Assembly (NCBI GenBank): GCA_004213235.1
Contig: SHAI01000091.1
Span: forward strand, 1-9,264
DNA from: Parvularculaceae bacterium
Lineage (GTDB): Bacteria; Pseudomonadota; Alphaproteobacteria; Caulobacterales; Parvularculaceae
Direction: 5' to 3'
Length of the DNA: 9,264 nt
Position 1 is the stretch's first letter. Every line of letters starts with the position of its first letter. Under the pieces are notes generated by a model. It made no database searches, was not told the origin of the DNA, and saw only the letters and a list, made by a program, of their open reading frames with translations. Below are positions 1-7,373 of the stretch, piece by piece. A program made the translations under genes and the position numbers.

Positions 1-41
1 TTCCATAAACGAAAACGCCGACAGCGCGATGTTCGGATAAA
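1..41. other. Short sequence after the last gene of the rod/export operon
   Basis: These bases follow the TAG stop of the FliJ-like gene on the minus strand. I see no stem-loop with a T-run that would mark a terminator. An ATG on the minus strand at 6-4 could begin another gene outside the window, but no convincing ribosome binding site precedes it, so I do not call a gene. The operon may therefore continue to the left of the window. Confidence 0.3.
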
Positions 42-413
42 CTAAGCTTTTTCCCGGCGCGATTGTCGAGATTGATCGATCAAATCATCAATCACGCTTT
101 TCTTCGCCAGGGCTTTGCGCACACGGTCGCGGGCAATGGCACGTGGCCCCTGATCCAACCCTGTGAGCAAATTGCGGCATTTGGACAAATGCTGACGCGC
201 TGCCATCCGGGCCCTATCGGCAAATAACAGGTCATGCCCACCAATGGCGTCACCATCTGCTGCACTGATATCAACGCGCGTCGCCACTTCGAGCCGGTCT
301 GCCTGCTCGCGCAGCAATCTGCGTTGGCGCTCAACCTCTCCAAGCTGCGCCATTTCTCGCTGCAAAGATAATTCCGCCGCTATACGGAGTTTTTCCAGCT
401 GCGCCGGTCTCAT
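42..413 (-). CDS. Small coiled-coil protein after flhB, possible divergent FliJ-like export chaperone
   Basis: This is a 123-residue, highly charged protein. Its first ~45 residues are rich in Leu, Glu, Arg and Gln with heptad-like spacing, which predicts a long amphipathic helix or coiled coil. A second helical, basic stretch covers about residues 68-123. There is no signal peptide or membrane segment, so it should be cytoplasmic. The ATG overlaps the flhB stop in TAATG, with a GGGGTGA ribosome site six to seven bases upstream inside flhB, so translation is probably coupled to flhB. FliJ is a small antiparallel coiled coil of ~140 residues that joins FliI to FlhA. No FliJ follows fliI here, and small helical proteins of this kind often follow flhB in Rhodobacterales-like clusters. 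The FliJ role is an inference from length, helical character and position. I do not recognise a diagnostic motif. Confidence 0.8.
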   Translation of the reverse strand: MRPAQLEKLRIAAELSLQREMAQLGEVERQRRLLREQADRLEVATRVDISAADGDAIGGHDLLFADRARMAARQHLSKCRNLLTGLDQGPRAIARDRVRKALAKKSVIDDLIDQSRQSRREKA

Positions 414-1501
414 TATTCACCCCATTTGAATTGGCGAGCCTTGCGGCGCATGTCTTCTGCAAAGTGAATTGCCGTCGCAACAGCGGCATAGTGCTCACGG
501 CGGATTTCTTCACCCAGATCAACCAGCTCATAAATAGAGCGCGTCACAGGTGGATCACGCTTGATTGGCACGCCCGCTTCGGCCGCAATTTCCCGAATCC
601 GGCGTGCGACTTCATCAACACCCTTCGCAACAACCACAGGGGCACCGCCGCGTTCCTGATCCCATTTCAATGCCACCGCATAATGGGTTGGGTTGACAAG
701 AACAACGTCCGCCTTTGGCACTTCCAACATCTGCTGCTGCTGCGCGATGGCACGGGCGCGCTCACGCCGTGCGGATTTCATGTACGGATCGCCTTCGGTC
801 TCTTTGTTTTCCCGCTTTAATTCGTCAAAGGACATTCTGTTTCGTTTAGCGTGTTCAAAGCGACGCCAAGGCAAATCAATGCCCCCGATTATCGCCGCGG
901 ACAAAAAGAACAGGGTAATAAGCCCGAGGGCCTGATCCAACAAAGCCCCCCCGAGAAGAGCGGGTTCAAGTTTGGCAAGCCCCGGCAAGTCTTCAAAAAA
1001 CCCGAGGGCGACGACCCCGGCAACGGATAAGACAAAGGTAAGCTTAAGGACGCTGCGCGCGAATTCAGCCATGCCCTTTGGGCCATACTTCTGCTTCGCA
1101 TTTGAAGCAATGGACAGTTTATTCCATTTCAATCCAATTTTTGATGGCGCAAAAACAAATGCCTGCTGAGCAAACAGAGATATTATCACCCCGAGGGCGG
1201 GGAAAAGTAAAATCGGCAACATGGCGAGGCCAACACTGATCGCCGCGGCGAAGATTAATTCGCCAGAAAGCGACTCCTGAAGATAGGTCTCAGGTCTGGC
1301 AAGAAAACTTTTCAATCTCGCGCCAGCAGAATCGACACTCACGCCCCCAACGAACAGTAACGATACCAATAACCCCATATATGCCGCGGCGGTATGGGTT
1401 TCGGTTGAAACCGGAACGTCACCTTTTTCCCGCGCCTTTTGCAGTTTCTGCGGCGTGGCTTCCTGGGATTTTTCCTGTTCGTCCTGCTGTTCATCCGCCA
1501 T
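413..1501 (-). CDS. flhB: Flagellar type III export gate protein FlhB (substrate-specificity switch)
   Basis: FlhB sits in the inner-membrane export gate and switches the apparatus from rod/hook to filament substrates by cleaving itself. The 362 residues fit the family (Salmonella ~383). The N-terminus is hydrophilic and carries the usual EATPQKLQKAREKGDVP-type motif (residues ~14-30). Four membrane segments follow at about 38-58, 82-112, 150-170 and 188-210. A conserved linker reads MSFDELKRENKETEGDPYMKS (roughly 223-243). The autocleavage motif NPTH is at 270-273, so cleavage is expected between Asn270 and Pro271, in a VLVNPTHYAVAL context. The C-terminal domain ends in a basic ARQFKWGE tail. 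The ATG is 15 nt after the fliR stop, with an AAGG ribosome site. All expected catalytic residues are present. Confidence 0.97.
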   Translation of the reverse strand: MADEQQDEQEKSQEATPQKLQKAREKGDVPVSTETHTAAAYMGLLVSLLFVGGVSVDSAGARLKSFLARPETYLQESLSGELIFAAAISVGLAMLPILLFPALGVIISLFAQQAFVFAPSKIGLKWNKLSIASNAKQKYGPKGMAEFARSVLKLTFVLSVAGVVALGFFEDLPGLAKLEPALLGGALLDQALGLITLFFLSAAIIGGIDLPWRRFEHAKRNRMSFDELKRENKETEGDPYMKSARRERARAIAQQQQMLEVPKADVVLVNPTHYAVALKWDQERGGAPVVVAKGVDEVARRIREIAAEAGVPIKRDPPVTRSIYELVDLGEEIRREHYAAVATAIHFAEDMRRKARQFKWGE

Positions 1502-1516
1502 GATTGGGACCTTGCC

Positions 1517-2311
1517 TTACATGCCGGTAATGTCGAACAGATTGAAGCGCTCATGCGAGGCGGCGTACCATGTCTCCAGGATAATTCCTACGCTGAGCGC
1601 CATAAGAATAAGGCCTGCGCCGGTGATTGCCGGTGCGCCAACAAATGCGACCATCAATTGCGGCATGGCACGGTTCGCTGCACCGATAATGAGATTATAC
1701 GCAAGGCCTAATGCCACAAATGGCGCTGAAAGAGATAGCGCCAGCGCGAACACCGCCCCGCCTTTCTCCGCAACCCACAACGCCATTTCTTTCAGATAGG
1801 TGAGTTCGCCAAATGAAAAGATTTCATATGAGGCGATGAAGAGTTTCATAGCTTCAATATGAATGCCGAGCGCGAGCGAAAGCGTTATGCCTGCAAGTGT
1901 GAACAGGGCGGAAATTGGCGTTTGGGTATCGTTTGCAACACTCTGCCCGAAAATCTGTGAAATTGACGCGTTTTGAGCAATGATCGAACCGGCCAATTGA
2001 AGCACAAAAACCATCATTCTGAATGACAAGCCGATTACCAAGCCGGTAATTGCTTCGGCAATGGTAATCTGCATCAAGATGACTTGTGTCAGCTCAACCG
2101 GCTGGATGAAACTTTCCCGAACAATTGGATAGGCAATAAGCGTTACCGACAACGCAATAGCCAACCGCACCCGCCCCGACACTGTCTGTTCACCGATACC
2201 AGGCAATAAAAATACCATGCCGGAAATGCGCGCAAAAACGGCGGCAATATAGCCCGCATCCGCCTCCGCCAGGGACACAAAAGGCGCGATAATGGTGAAA
2301 AACTCAAGCAT
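1517..2311 (-). CDS. fliR: Flagellar export gate protein FliR
   Basis: FliR is an inner-membrane protein that, with FliP and FliQ, builds the helical core of the export gate below the rod. The 264 residues match the family length (~260). The protein is almost entirely hydrophobic, with about six membrane segments. It has the family's early FARISGMVFLLPGIG-type segment (residues ~26-40), a middle loop near 112-132 (QNASISQIFGQS region) that corresponds to the gasket loop, and the C-terminal pattern NRAMPQLMVAFVGAPA (213-228). The start follows the flhA TAG stop by six bases. I see no good ribosome site of its own before the ATG, so it probably depends on translation coupled to flhA. Confidence 0.96.
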   Translation of the reverse strand: MLEFFTIIAPFVSLAEADAGYIAAVFARISGMVFLLPGIGEQTVSGRVRLAIALSVTLIAYPIVRESFIQPVELTQVILMQITIAEAITGLVIGLSFRMMVFVLQLAGSIIAQNASISQIFGQSVANDTQTPISALFTLAGITLSLALGIHIEAMKLFIASYEIFSFGELTYLKEMALWVAEKGGAVFALALSLSAPFVALGLAYNLIIGAANRAMPQLMVAFVGAPAITGAGLILMALSVGIILETWYAASHERFNLFDITGM

Positions 2312-2317
2312 GGTTCG

Positions 2318-4399
2318 CTAGACCACACCCATCAGGGTTGGCCTTGTATCCAATCCCAGCTCCTCAAAGGACAGGACTGGATTGCGCACCCCTTTGGAGC
2401 TTAATACCGTCTGCAAAAACCGCCGCCGCGCCGCGCTAATCACAATTGCAGGGTATGCTCCCTTCGTGGCGGCCTCATTCAGTTTTTCCTGAACCTTCCC
2501 GGCAAGACGGTTAAAGTCCGAAGGGGGCAGCGCGATCGACGTCTTACCGTCCTCGCCAATAGCTTCATGTTCCCGGAACGTTTGCTCCCAATCAGGCGAA
2601 AGCTGGATAAGCGGCAACATCCCATCCTGATCTTTTAGCTCCTCGGTAATCTGGAAGCCAAGGCGCTGGCGGACATGTTCAACAATCTGCTCTGTCGTCG
2701 AAGAGCGATCCCTAACCTCGGAAATTGCTTCCAGAATCAAGGGCAGGTTGCGGATGGAAACCCGTTCCTCCAGCAACAGGCGCAATACACCTTGCACCAG
2801 ATCAATGGGCGTTTTTTCCGGAATATACTCATCAAGCAATTTTCGATTTTCCTCCGCCCGCGCCGGGTCTGACGATCCAACGATCGCGTCGAGAATGCGC
2901 CGCAGTGCCCGGCGGGTGAGCAATCGACTGAAGTTCGCCTTGACCGTCTCCAGAAGGTGCGTCGCGAGAACCTCCGTTGGGGTGATAACGGAGACGCCTA
3001 AAAGCGATGCTTCTTCTCTGCGCGATTCTGGAACCCAACGCGCTGGCGCACCATAAACCGGCTCTTTTACATCCTCGCCATCAATTTCCAGGGGAATGTC
3101 ATCCCGCAACAAGACAAGCACCGCACCGGGTTTCACATGGTCGGCGGCAACTTTGACGCCATGGACTTTAACCGCATATTCCCCCGGCCCAAGCGCCGGA
3201 TTGTCCGTCAACCGAACGCCGGGCAACACAAACCCAAACGCGGAAGCAATATGTCGGCGAATTTTGTCAATACGTCCGTCAAGCCCGTCTTCGCTATTCA
3301 ACAAGACACCAATCAAGTTCGGCGCGAATTCCACATGGATTTCATCGAGATCCAGAACATCACCCAGCGTGGATTCAGTTTCCTGAACTTCCTCTTCAGG
3401 CTCCGCCGCCTGTTTTGCTTGTTCCGCGGCTTTGTTCTGAAACTGAAAATATGCCGCAACCCCAAGCAGGACACCAACCGTTGTAAACGGCAAAAACGGT
3501 AAGCCAGGCATGATCCCGAACAGAACACAAACACCGGCAACCGTTGCCAGTGCCGCCGGGTGCGCCCCCAATTGTGCAACGAATGCACGATCAACGGCAC
3601 CGGAAACCCCGCCCTTAGACAGCAGGATACCCGCCGCGATCGAAACAATAACGGAGGGTATTTGCGAGACCAAACCATCACCCACGGTCAAAATGGAATA
3701 GGTCGTTACCGCATCTCCGAACGACAGGTCATGGACGCTAACGCCCATAGCAAGGCCCATAACGAGATTTAGGAGCGTGATTAACAAGCCCGCAATCGCA
3801 TCGCCCTTAACAAACTTGGACGCACCATCTAGCGAGCCGAAGAAGGTGGTTTCTTCCTGCTCCATGCGGCGGCGGCGTGTGGCTTCTTCGTGGGAAATAG
3901 CCCCTGCAGCGACATCTGCGTCAATCGCGAGCTGCTTGCCCGGCATACCATCCAGAGCAAAGCGCGCACCAACTTCCGCCATCCGGCCAGCACCCTTGGT
4001 AATGACCATGAAGTTCACAATGAGCAATACACAGAAGATCACCAGACCGAGGAAAATATTCCCGCCCATGATGAACATCGCAAAACCATTGATAACGCCC
4101 CCTGCGGCCTCCGGCCCGGTGTGCCCCTGGCCTATTATCAGCTTGGTGGAGGATACATTTAGCGCCAGGCGCAACAGGAGCGATGCGAGCAAAACCGTCG
4201 GGAATGCAGAAAAATCCAGTGGCCGATCAATAAACAGCGTGACCGTGAACAAAAGGATCGCCAGCGAGAAGGAAATCGTCAGCCCGATGTCAAGAAGCCA
4301 GGACGGGATTGGCAGAATCATCATGACGATGATCGCCAGAAGCGCCATCGCCATTAAGACCGTAGGCTGAAAAATATTACGAATATTAAAGTTCGGCAC
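2318..4399 (-). CDS. flhA: Flagellar export gate protein FlhA
   Basis: FlhA forms the nonameric ring of the export gate: its membrane part couples export to proton flow, and its large cytoplasmic domain docks chaperone-substrate complexes. The 693 residues are the normal length. Eight membrane segments fill about residues 12-315. The conserved LLRLALNVSSTKLI stretch is at 75-88. The FHIPEP signature in the cytoplasmic loop runs from about 139 to 162 (RMAEVGARFALD then GMPGKQLAIDAD). The conserved KGD that holds the proton-path aspartate is at 198-200. An acidic linker (~325-350, EPEEEVQETE) leads into the cytoplasmic domain. The start is GTG, 44 nt after the fliQ stop region. It is supported by a strong AGAGGA ribosome site at 4413-4408, eight bases upstream. 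The gene overlaps nothing and ends six bases before fliR. Confidence 0.98.
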   Translation of the reverse strand: MPNFNIRNIFQPTVLMAMALLAIIVMMILPIPSWLLDIGLTISFSLAILLFTVTLFIDRPLDFSAFPTVLLASLLLRLALNVSSTKLIIGQGHTGPEAAGGVINGFAMFIMGGNIFLGLVIFCVLLIVNFMVITKGAGRMAEVGARFALDGMPGKQLAIDADVAAGAISHEEATRRRRMEQEETTFFGSLDGASKFVKGDAIAGLLITLLNLVMGLAMGVSVHDLSFGDAVTTYSILTVGDGLVSQIPSVIVSIAAGILLSKGGVSGAVDRAFVAQLGAHPAALATVAGVCVLFGIMPGLPFLPFTTVGVLLGVAAYFQFQNKAAEQAKQAAEPEEEVQETESTLGDVLDLDEIHVEFAPNLIGVLLNSEDGLDGRIDKIRRHIASAFGFVLPGVRLTDNPALGPGEYAVKVHGVKVAADHVKPGAVLVLLRDDIPLEIDGEDVKEPVYGAPARWVPESRREEASLLGVSVITPTEVLATHLLETVKANFSRLLTRRALRRILDAIVGSSDPARAEENRKLLDEYIPEKTPIDLVQGVLRLLLEERVSIRNLPLILEAISEVRDRSSTTEQIVEHVRQRLGFQITEELKDQDGMLPLIQLSPDWEQTFREHEAIGEDGKTSIALPPSDFNRLAGKVQEKLNEAATKGAYPAIVISAARRRFLQTVLSSKGVRNPVLSFEELGLDTRPTLMGVV

Positions 4400-4416
4400 G
4401 GCCGATATCCTCTACG
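4400..4416 (-). promoter_or_regulatory. Ribosome binding site deciding the GTG start of flhA
   Basis: On the minus strand, AGAGGA (4413-4408) lies eight bases before the GTG at 4399-4397. This spacing supports GTG as the start of flhA. No better in-frame ATG lies nearby. Confidence 0.7.
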
Positions 4417-4443
4417 CTTTAAACAGCACGCTGGGGTTTTTTA

Positions 4444-4704
4444 TTACCCGATTATCATTGGAATGATGCGGTCAACGAATAACATCGTCAGCGTCCGCAA
4501 CATGAAATCCGCACTCATCCAGAACGCTACCAACATCGCCCCCAGTTTCGGCACGAAAGTCAGTGTCATTTCCTGAATTGAGGTTAACGCCTGAATCAAA
4601 CCCACAAAAATACCAACCACCAAAGCTGTTGCGAGCAATGGCATTGCCATCATGAAGCCCGCCCATAGCGCCTCGCGCAAAAGATCGAGAATTTGAGATT
4701 CCAT
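4444..4704 (-). CDS. fliQ: Flagellar export gate protein FliQ
   Basis: FliQ is a small inner-membrane protein present in four copies in the FliP-FliQ-FliR core of the export gate. The 86 residues match the usual ~89. Two membrane hairpin segments lie at about 14-37 and 53-77. Between them is the highly conserved family sequence IQALTSIQEMTLTFVPKLG (residues 37-55). The gene starts with ATG 21 nt after the fliE stop and ends in tandem stops (TAATAA), followed by a short A-run. A weak GGGG-type ribosome site precedes it. In many bacteria fliP lies next to fliQ. Here fliP is absent from the window and must be encoded elsewhere. Confidence 0.96.
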   Translation of the reverse strand: MESQILDLLREALWAGFMMAMPLLATALVVGIFVGLIQALTSIQEMTLTFVPKLGAMLVAFWMSADFMLRTLTMLFVDRIIPMIIG

Positions 4705-4725
4705 ATTATTTCACGCCCCAGCCGA

Positions 4726-5052
4726 TTAGATCGGCATTCTGAGAATTTCCTGATATGCTTCAACGACCTTGTCGCGGACGGTAACCGCCGTCTCCACGGC
4801 AAGTTCAGCAACCGCCAAGGCTTCGATAACCGAATGCGGGTCCGCCTCACCGACGATCATATTTGTCGCGGCTTTTTCACCTTGCGCAACGGCACCGGCA
4901 ACGGAGCGCGCTGCTTCCGCAAAGGAACCGGGGCCATTGGTCTGGGTTTTTTGCGCATTTCCAGATTCATCCTGGCGCACAGCGCGGTCAGCACCATGAA
5001 GTTTTTTCGTGGCGGCGTAAGCGGATGATGCGCCTGTTGGATCTATCGCCAT
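4726..5052 (-). CDS. fliE: Flagellar hook-basal body protein FliE (MS-ring to rod junction)
   Basis: FliE is exported early and joins the MS ring and export gate to the proximal rod. The 108 residues match the family (Salmonella 104). The N-terminal ~40 residues are polar and probably disordered, and there is no cleavable signal, as expected for a type III substrate. The conserved helical C-terminal half begins near residue 43 (SFAEAARSVAGAVAQGEKAA). It continues through the family-typical segment with ADPHSVIEALAVAELAVETA (residues ~70-89) and ends with VRDKVVEAYQEILRMPI, the standard FliE terminus. It starts 17 nt after the flgC stop, preceded by a weak AAGAGAG ribosome site. Its position after flgB and flgC is the usual rod-gene arrangement. 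Confidence 0.96.
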   Translation of the reverse strand: MAIDPTGASSAYAATKKLHGADRAVRQDESGNAQKTQTNGPGSFAEAARSVAGAVAQGEKAATNMIVGEADPHSVIEALAVAELAVETAVTVRDKVVEAYQEILRMPI

Positions 5053-5069
5053 TTTCTAGCTCTCTTATA

Positions 5070-5468
5070 TTAGCGGCGGATCAGGTCGAGCACGGCCGAG
5101 TACATTCGCTTGGCCTGCTGGAACATGTTGACATTCGCCTCATATGTGCGACCCGCCTCCGAAGCGTCTGCCAGCTCAGTCATGATATTGACATTAGAGC
5201 CCTGGACTATCCCTCTTTCATCTGCCAACGGATGGTAAGGCGAGTAAATTTCATCAAACGGTGCGGCCGACAAGATGGTATTACCAGTCTCAACGCCCGT
5301 GGGTGCATCCGGCGAAAGCGGATTATATGCCGCCTGGAACGTTACCAATTTACGCTGATAACCAGGCGTGTCAGAGTTCGCCATGTTCTCACCAACCGTT
5401 TGCAGGCGGTTGGTTTGTGCCTGCATACCGCTGGCAGCGAGAGAGAATGTGTTTTCAAATACGTTCAT
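5070..5468 (-). CDS. flgC: Flagellar proximal rod protein FlgC
   Basis: FlgC is one of the proximal rod subunits assembled between FlgB and FlgF. The protein is about 132 residues (Salmonella 134). The N-terminal helix carries the flagellar rod/hook family motif ANSDTPGYQRK (around residues 30-40). The C-terminal helix has the typical YEANVNMFQQAKRM pattern, preceded by GSNVNIMTELADASEAGRTYEA-like sequence. An open frame also allows a GTG start three bases earlier (5471). I prefer the ATG at 5468-5466 because the GGAA ribosome site then sits about seven bases away, against four for GTG. The gap from the flgB stop is 15 nt. It should be secreted by the flagellar type III route without a cleaved signal. 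Confidence 0.95.
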   Translation of the reverse strand: MNVFENTFSLAASGMQAQTNRLQTVGENMANSDTPGYQRKLVTFQAAYNPLSPDAPTGVETGNTILSAAPFDEIYSPYHPLADERGIVQGSNVNIMTELADASEAGRTYEANVNMFQQAKRMYSAVLDLIRR

Positions 5469-5483
5469 CACATGTTTCCGCGA

Positions 5484-5831
5484 TTATCGACCGAGTGTCA
5501 TTTTCAGAATGTCTATGGCTTTTCGGTAAATCAGCGTGGCCGCTTCGTGTTTACCTTCCGCTTGCGCCCCGCGCATCATTTCCTGTTGCAAGGATACCGT
5601 ATTACCATTTGGCGACGCCTTAGCCGCCCCAGGGTCAGCAATTGCCCGCCACTCAATAGGCCGGCTGTCAAACCGGTGATCAGTATACACTGATTTGAAG
5701 TCTTCCAGGTCCCGCGCTTTATAACCAGGCGTATTCGCGTTTGCGATGTTCTCCGCGATCACTTGGTGGCGCTGCGCGGAGTAACGCGCCAGCGCGGAGG
5801 CATCTTGTAGAATTTGCAGATTCTTATGCAC
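5484..5831 (-). CDS. flgB: Flagellar proximal rod protein FlgB
   Basis: FlgB is the first rod subunit above FliE and the first gene of this eight-gene minus-strand set. The 115 residues are slightly shorter than the Salmonella protein (~138), with the middle region reduced, as is common in Alphaproteobacteria. The rod family motif IAENIANANTPGYKARD is at residues 25-41. The conserved C-terminal helix (EMMRGAQAEGKHEAATLIYR, then KAIDILKMTLGR) fits FlgB and pairs with FlgC. The start is GTG at 5831-5829. A strong GGAAGGTGA ribosome site (5846-5838) lies six bases upstream, and no in-frame ATG is available nearby, so GTG is well supported. Confidence 0.95.
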   Translation of the reverse strand: MHKNLQILQDASALARYSAQRHQVIAENIANANTPGYKARDLEDFKSVYTDHRFDSRPIEWRAIADPGAAKASPNGNTVSLQQEMMRGAQAEGKHEAATLIYRKAIDILKMTLGR

Positions 5832-5943
5832 TTTCTGTCACCTTCCGTTTCATTAACCTTACGCTTAGGACTAACATGCAATTCAAATTTGAACGTTTTA
5901 TTAATCGAACTAATTCGGGCAGAAACTGTTAAGGTTTATAAAC
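5832..5943. promoter_or_regulatory. Divergent intergenic region between flgB and fliI, probable two-way promoter
   Basis: These 112 bp separate the minus-strand rod/export operon from plus-strand fliI, so both promoters should lie here or just inside the genes. The region is markedly AT-rich compared with its neighbours. It contains a perfect palindrome, TTCAAATTTGAA, at 5882-5893, a smaller inverted pair CGAA/TTCG at 5906-5917, and several TTAA words (5853, 5901, 5929). TTAACCTT at 5853-5860 resembles a CtrA half-site (TTAACCAT), but I find no properly spaced full CtrA site. No clear sigma-54 -24/-12 pair is visible. The fliI ribosome site AAGG (5931-5934) ends the region. The promoter role is inferred from gene orientation. 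Confidence 0.65.
5882..5893. repeat. Perfect 12-bp palindrome, possible operator
   Basis: TTCAAATTTGAA reads identically on both strands. Its centre (5887.5) is exactly midway between the flgB start at 5831 and the fliI start at 5944. Such a site could bind a dimeric regulator that controls both directions, but in AT-rich DNA it could also be chance. No binding protein is known to me for this word. Confidence 0.4.
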
Positions 5944-7317
5944 ATGACGTTAATCACGAGCCTTACACGCGGACTGGGTCAATCGGAAATCATGCGCATC
6001 TGGGGACGCGTGCTCAGCATCGACCAAACGACTTTGCGCATTGGTGGGCTGAACGCGCTTGCTTGTGTTGGCGACGGTGTGGAGATCGAAGTGGCTGGCG
6101 GGGACAAACCCTCCATCTTCGGTGAGATCGTCGCCTTCACCGAAGCAAACTGCATCATTTACGCCTTTGACCGGTTGACCGGTGTTCGCATCGGCGATCG
6201 GGCAAAACTCGTCTCCTTCGCCCATACCCACCCGAATAATAGCTGGCTCGGTAATATGATTGACGCCCGCGGCAATCTTGCTGACGGGCTTCCAGCTGAA
6301 AAAGGCCCAATCCCCCTTAAAGTGGACGCCCCCGCCCCGCCAGCGGCGCTGCGACGCGGGTTTGGCACACGCATGGCCAGCGGCATGAATGCGTTCGACA
6401 CATTTCTACCGCTCTGCCGCGGTCAACGAATCGGACTGTTCGCCGCGCCAGGCGTTGGCAAATCCTCGCTCATCGCCAGCCTTGCGAACCGTGCCGAGGC
6501 AGATGTCGTTGTCGTCGCCCTGATTGGCGAGCGAGGCCGGGAAGTCCGCGCCTTCTTTCACCATGAACTGTCAGATGACGTTCGTGAGCGTACTGTTTTG
6601 TTTGCCGCCACATCAGATCAAGCAGCACCGCTAAAGCGCCGCGCAGCCATGACGGCAATGTGTGCAGCGGAGCATTTTCGCGATCAGGGCAAGCACGTAT
6701 TACTTCTATTCGACAGTCTGACACGTTATGCCGACGCGCATCGAGAAATCGCCTTGGCTGGCGGCGAACCGGCCTCCTTGCGTGCCTATCCACCATCAAC
6801 CTTCCAAATGCTCTCCAGTCTTGTTGAACGCGCTGGCCCGGGTATTGAGGATGATGGCCCTGCAGGAAGCGGCGACATCACTGCGGTGTTTACCGTTCTG
6901 GCCGCTGGCGGCGACATGGACGAGCCAATTCCAGATGCCGTGCGCGGGTTTCTTGACGGACATGTGATCCTCGACCGCGCAATTGCCGAACGCGGACGAT
7001 TTCCCGCCATTGATATCCTGCGCAGCGCTTCGCGCGCTTTGCCCGGTGCGGCAAGCCAGGAAGAAAACGATATTTTGCGGGACGCAAGAACCTTGCTTGG
7101 TGCCTATCGCGATGGCGAGATAATGGTGAAGGCTGGCCTCTATGAAGCCGGCAGCGATCCAACGCTCGACCTCGCGGTGAACCGGTTTGCCGCGTTGGAT
7201 GAGTTCATCAGTCAGGAAAGCGATACACCGGAAAATGCGTTCGCGGCGTTACGAAATATTATCGCCACGGGCAATCCTGCCGCAGATGAAACGGCGCAGA
7301 CGGCCCCGACAGAATAA
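5944..7317 (+). CDS. fliI: Flagellar export ATPase FliI
   Basis: FliI is the cytoplasmic hexameric ATPase, related to the F1 beta subunit, that helps load and unfold substrates at the export gate. The 457 residues match the family. The N-terminal beta domain covers about 20-90. The Walker A loop is AAPGVGKS (167-174, Lys173). The catalytic glutamate lies in GERGRE (Glu196). Walker B is VLLLFDSLTRYA (Asp257), followed by the family's GEPASLRAYPPSTF segment (~274-287). A typical FDGH-like LDGHVILDR segment lies near 337-345. The final ~15 residues are an acidic, Ala/Thr-rich tail. The ATG follows an AAGG ribosome site by nine bases. It is the only plus-strand gene in the window, divergent from flgB and convergent with flbT. 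Neither fliH nor a recognisable fliJ follows it. Confidence 0.98.
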   Translation: MTLITSLTRGLGQSEIMRIWGRVLSIDQTTLRIGGLNALACVGDGVEIEVAGGDKPSIFGEIVAFTEANCIIYAFDRLTGVRIGDRAKLVSFAHTHPNNSWLGNMIDARGNLADGLPAEKGPIPLKVDAPAPPAALRRGFGTRMASGMNAFDTFLPLCRGQRIGLFAAPGVGKSSLIASLANRAEADVVVVALIGERGREVRAFFHHELSDDVRERTVLFAATSDQAAPLKRRAAMTAMCAAEHFRDQGKHVLLLFDSLTRYADAHREIALAGGEPASLRAYPPSTFQMLSSLVERAGPGIEDDGPAGSGDITAVFTVLAAGGDMDEPIPDAVRGFLDGHVILDRAIAERGRFPAIDILRSASRALPGAASQEENDILRDARTLLGAYRDGEIMVKAGLYEAGSDPTLDLAVNRFAALDEFISQESDTPENAFAALRNIIATGNPAADETAQTAPTE

Positions 7318-7338
7318 GAAAGGGCGCTGCGCGCGCCC
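7311..7338 (-). terminator. Probable terminator of the flagellin-flaF-flbT unit in the convergent gap
   Basis: A perfect 6-bp GC stem (GGGCGC at 7322-7327 with GCGCCC at 7333-7338, 5-base loop) is followed on the minus strand by TTTCTTATTCT, a T-rich tail. This fits an intrinsic terminator for transcripts arriving from flbT. In the plus direction the hairpin lies five bases after the fliI stop but lacks a T-run, so it would stop fliI transcripts only weakly. The T-rich tail overlaps the fliI stop codon. Confidence 0.6.
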
Positions 7339-7373
7339 AGATTCCAAACCCAAATTTTCAAAGCAGCGCTTAC

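Noticed and set aside
1666..1681. TGGCAC word followed by GC, resembling a sigma-54 promoter, inside fliR
   Set aside because: The distance between the two elements is off by one, the second element lacks TTGC, and it points into the antisense strand of fliR.
3777..4370. 197-codon plus-strand open frame inside flhA
   Set aside because: It lies wholly opposite the membrane part of FlhA, and its composition (many Ser, Pro, Ile, Arg) is typical of antisense of a hydrophobic gene.
4400..4443. T-run and GGG/CCC near the end of fliQ as a possible terminator
   Set aside because: On the minus strand, the coding direction, it is an A-run, and the possible stem is only three base pairs. The flhA ribosome site follows directly, so continued transcription is expected.
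4863..5693. 276-codon plus-strand open frame over fliE, flgC and flgB
   Set aside because: It is antisense to three clear rod genes. The translation is an odd mix rich in Arg, His and Cys with no domain pattern, so it is a shadow frame.
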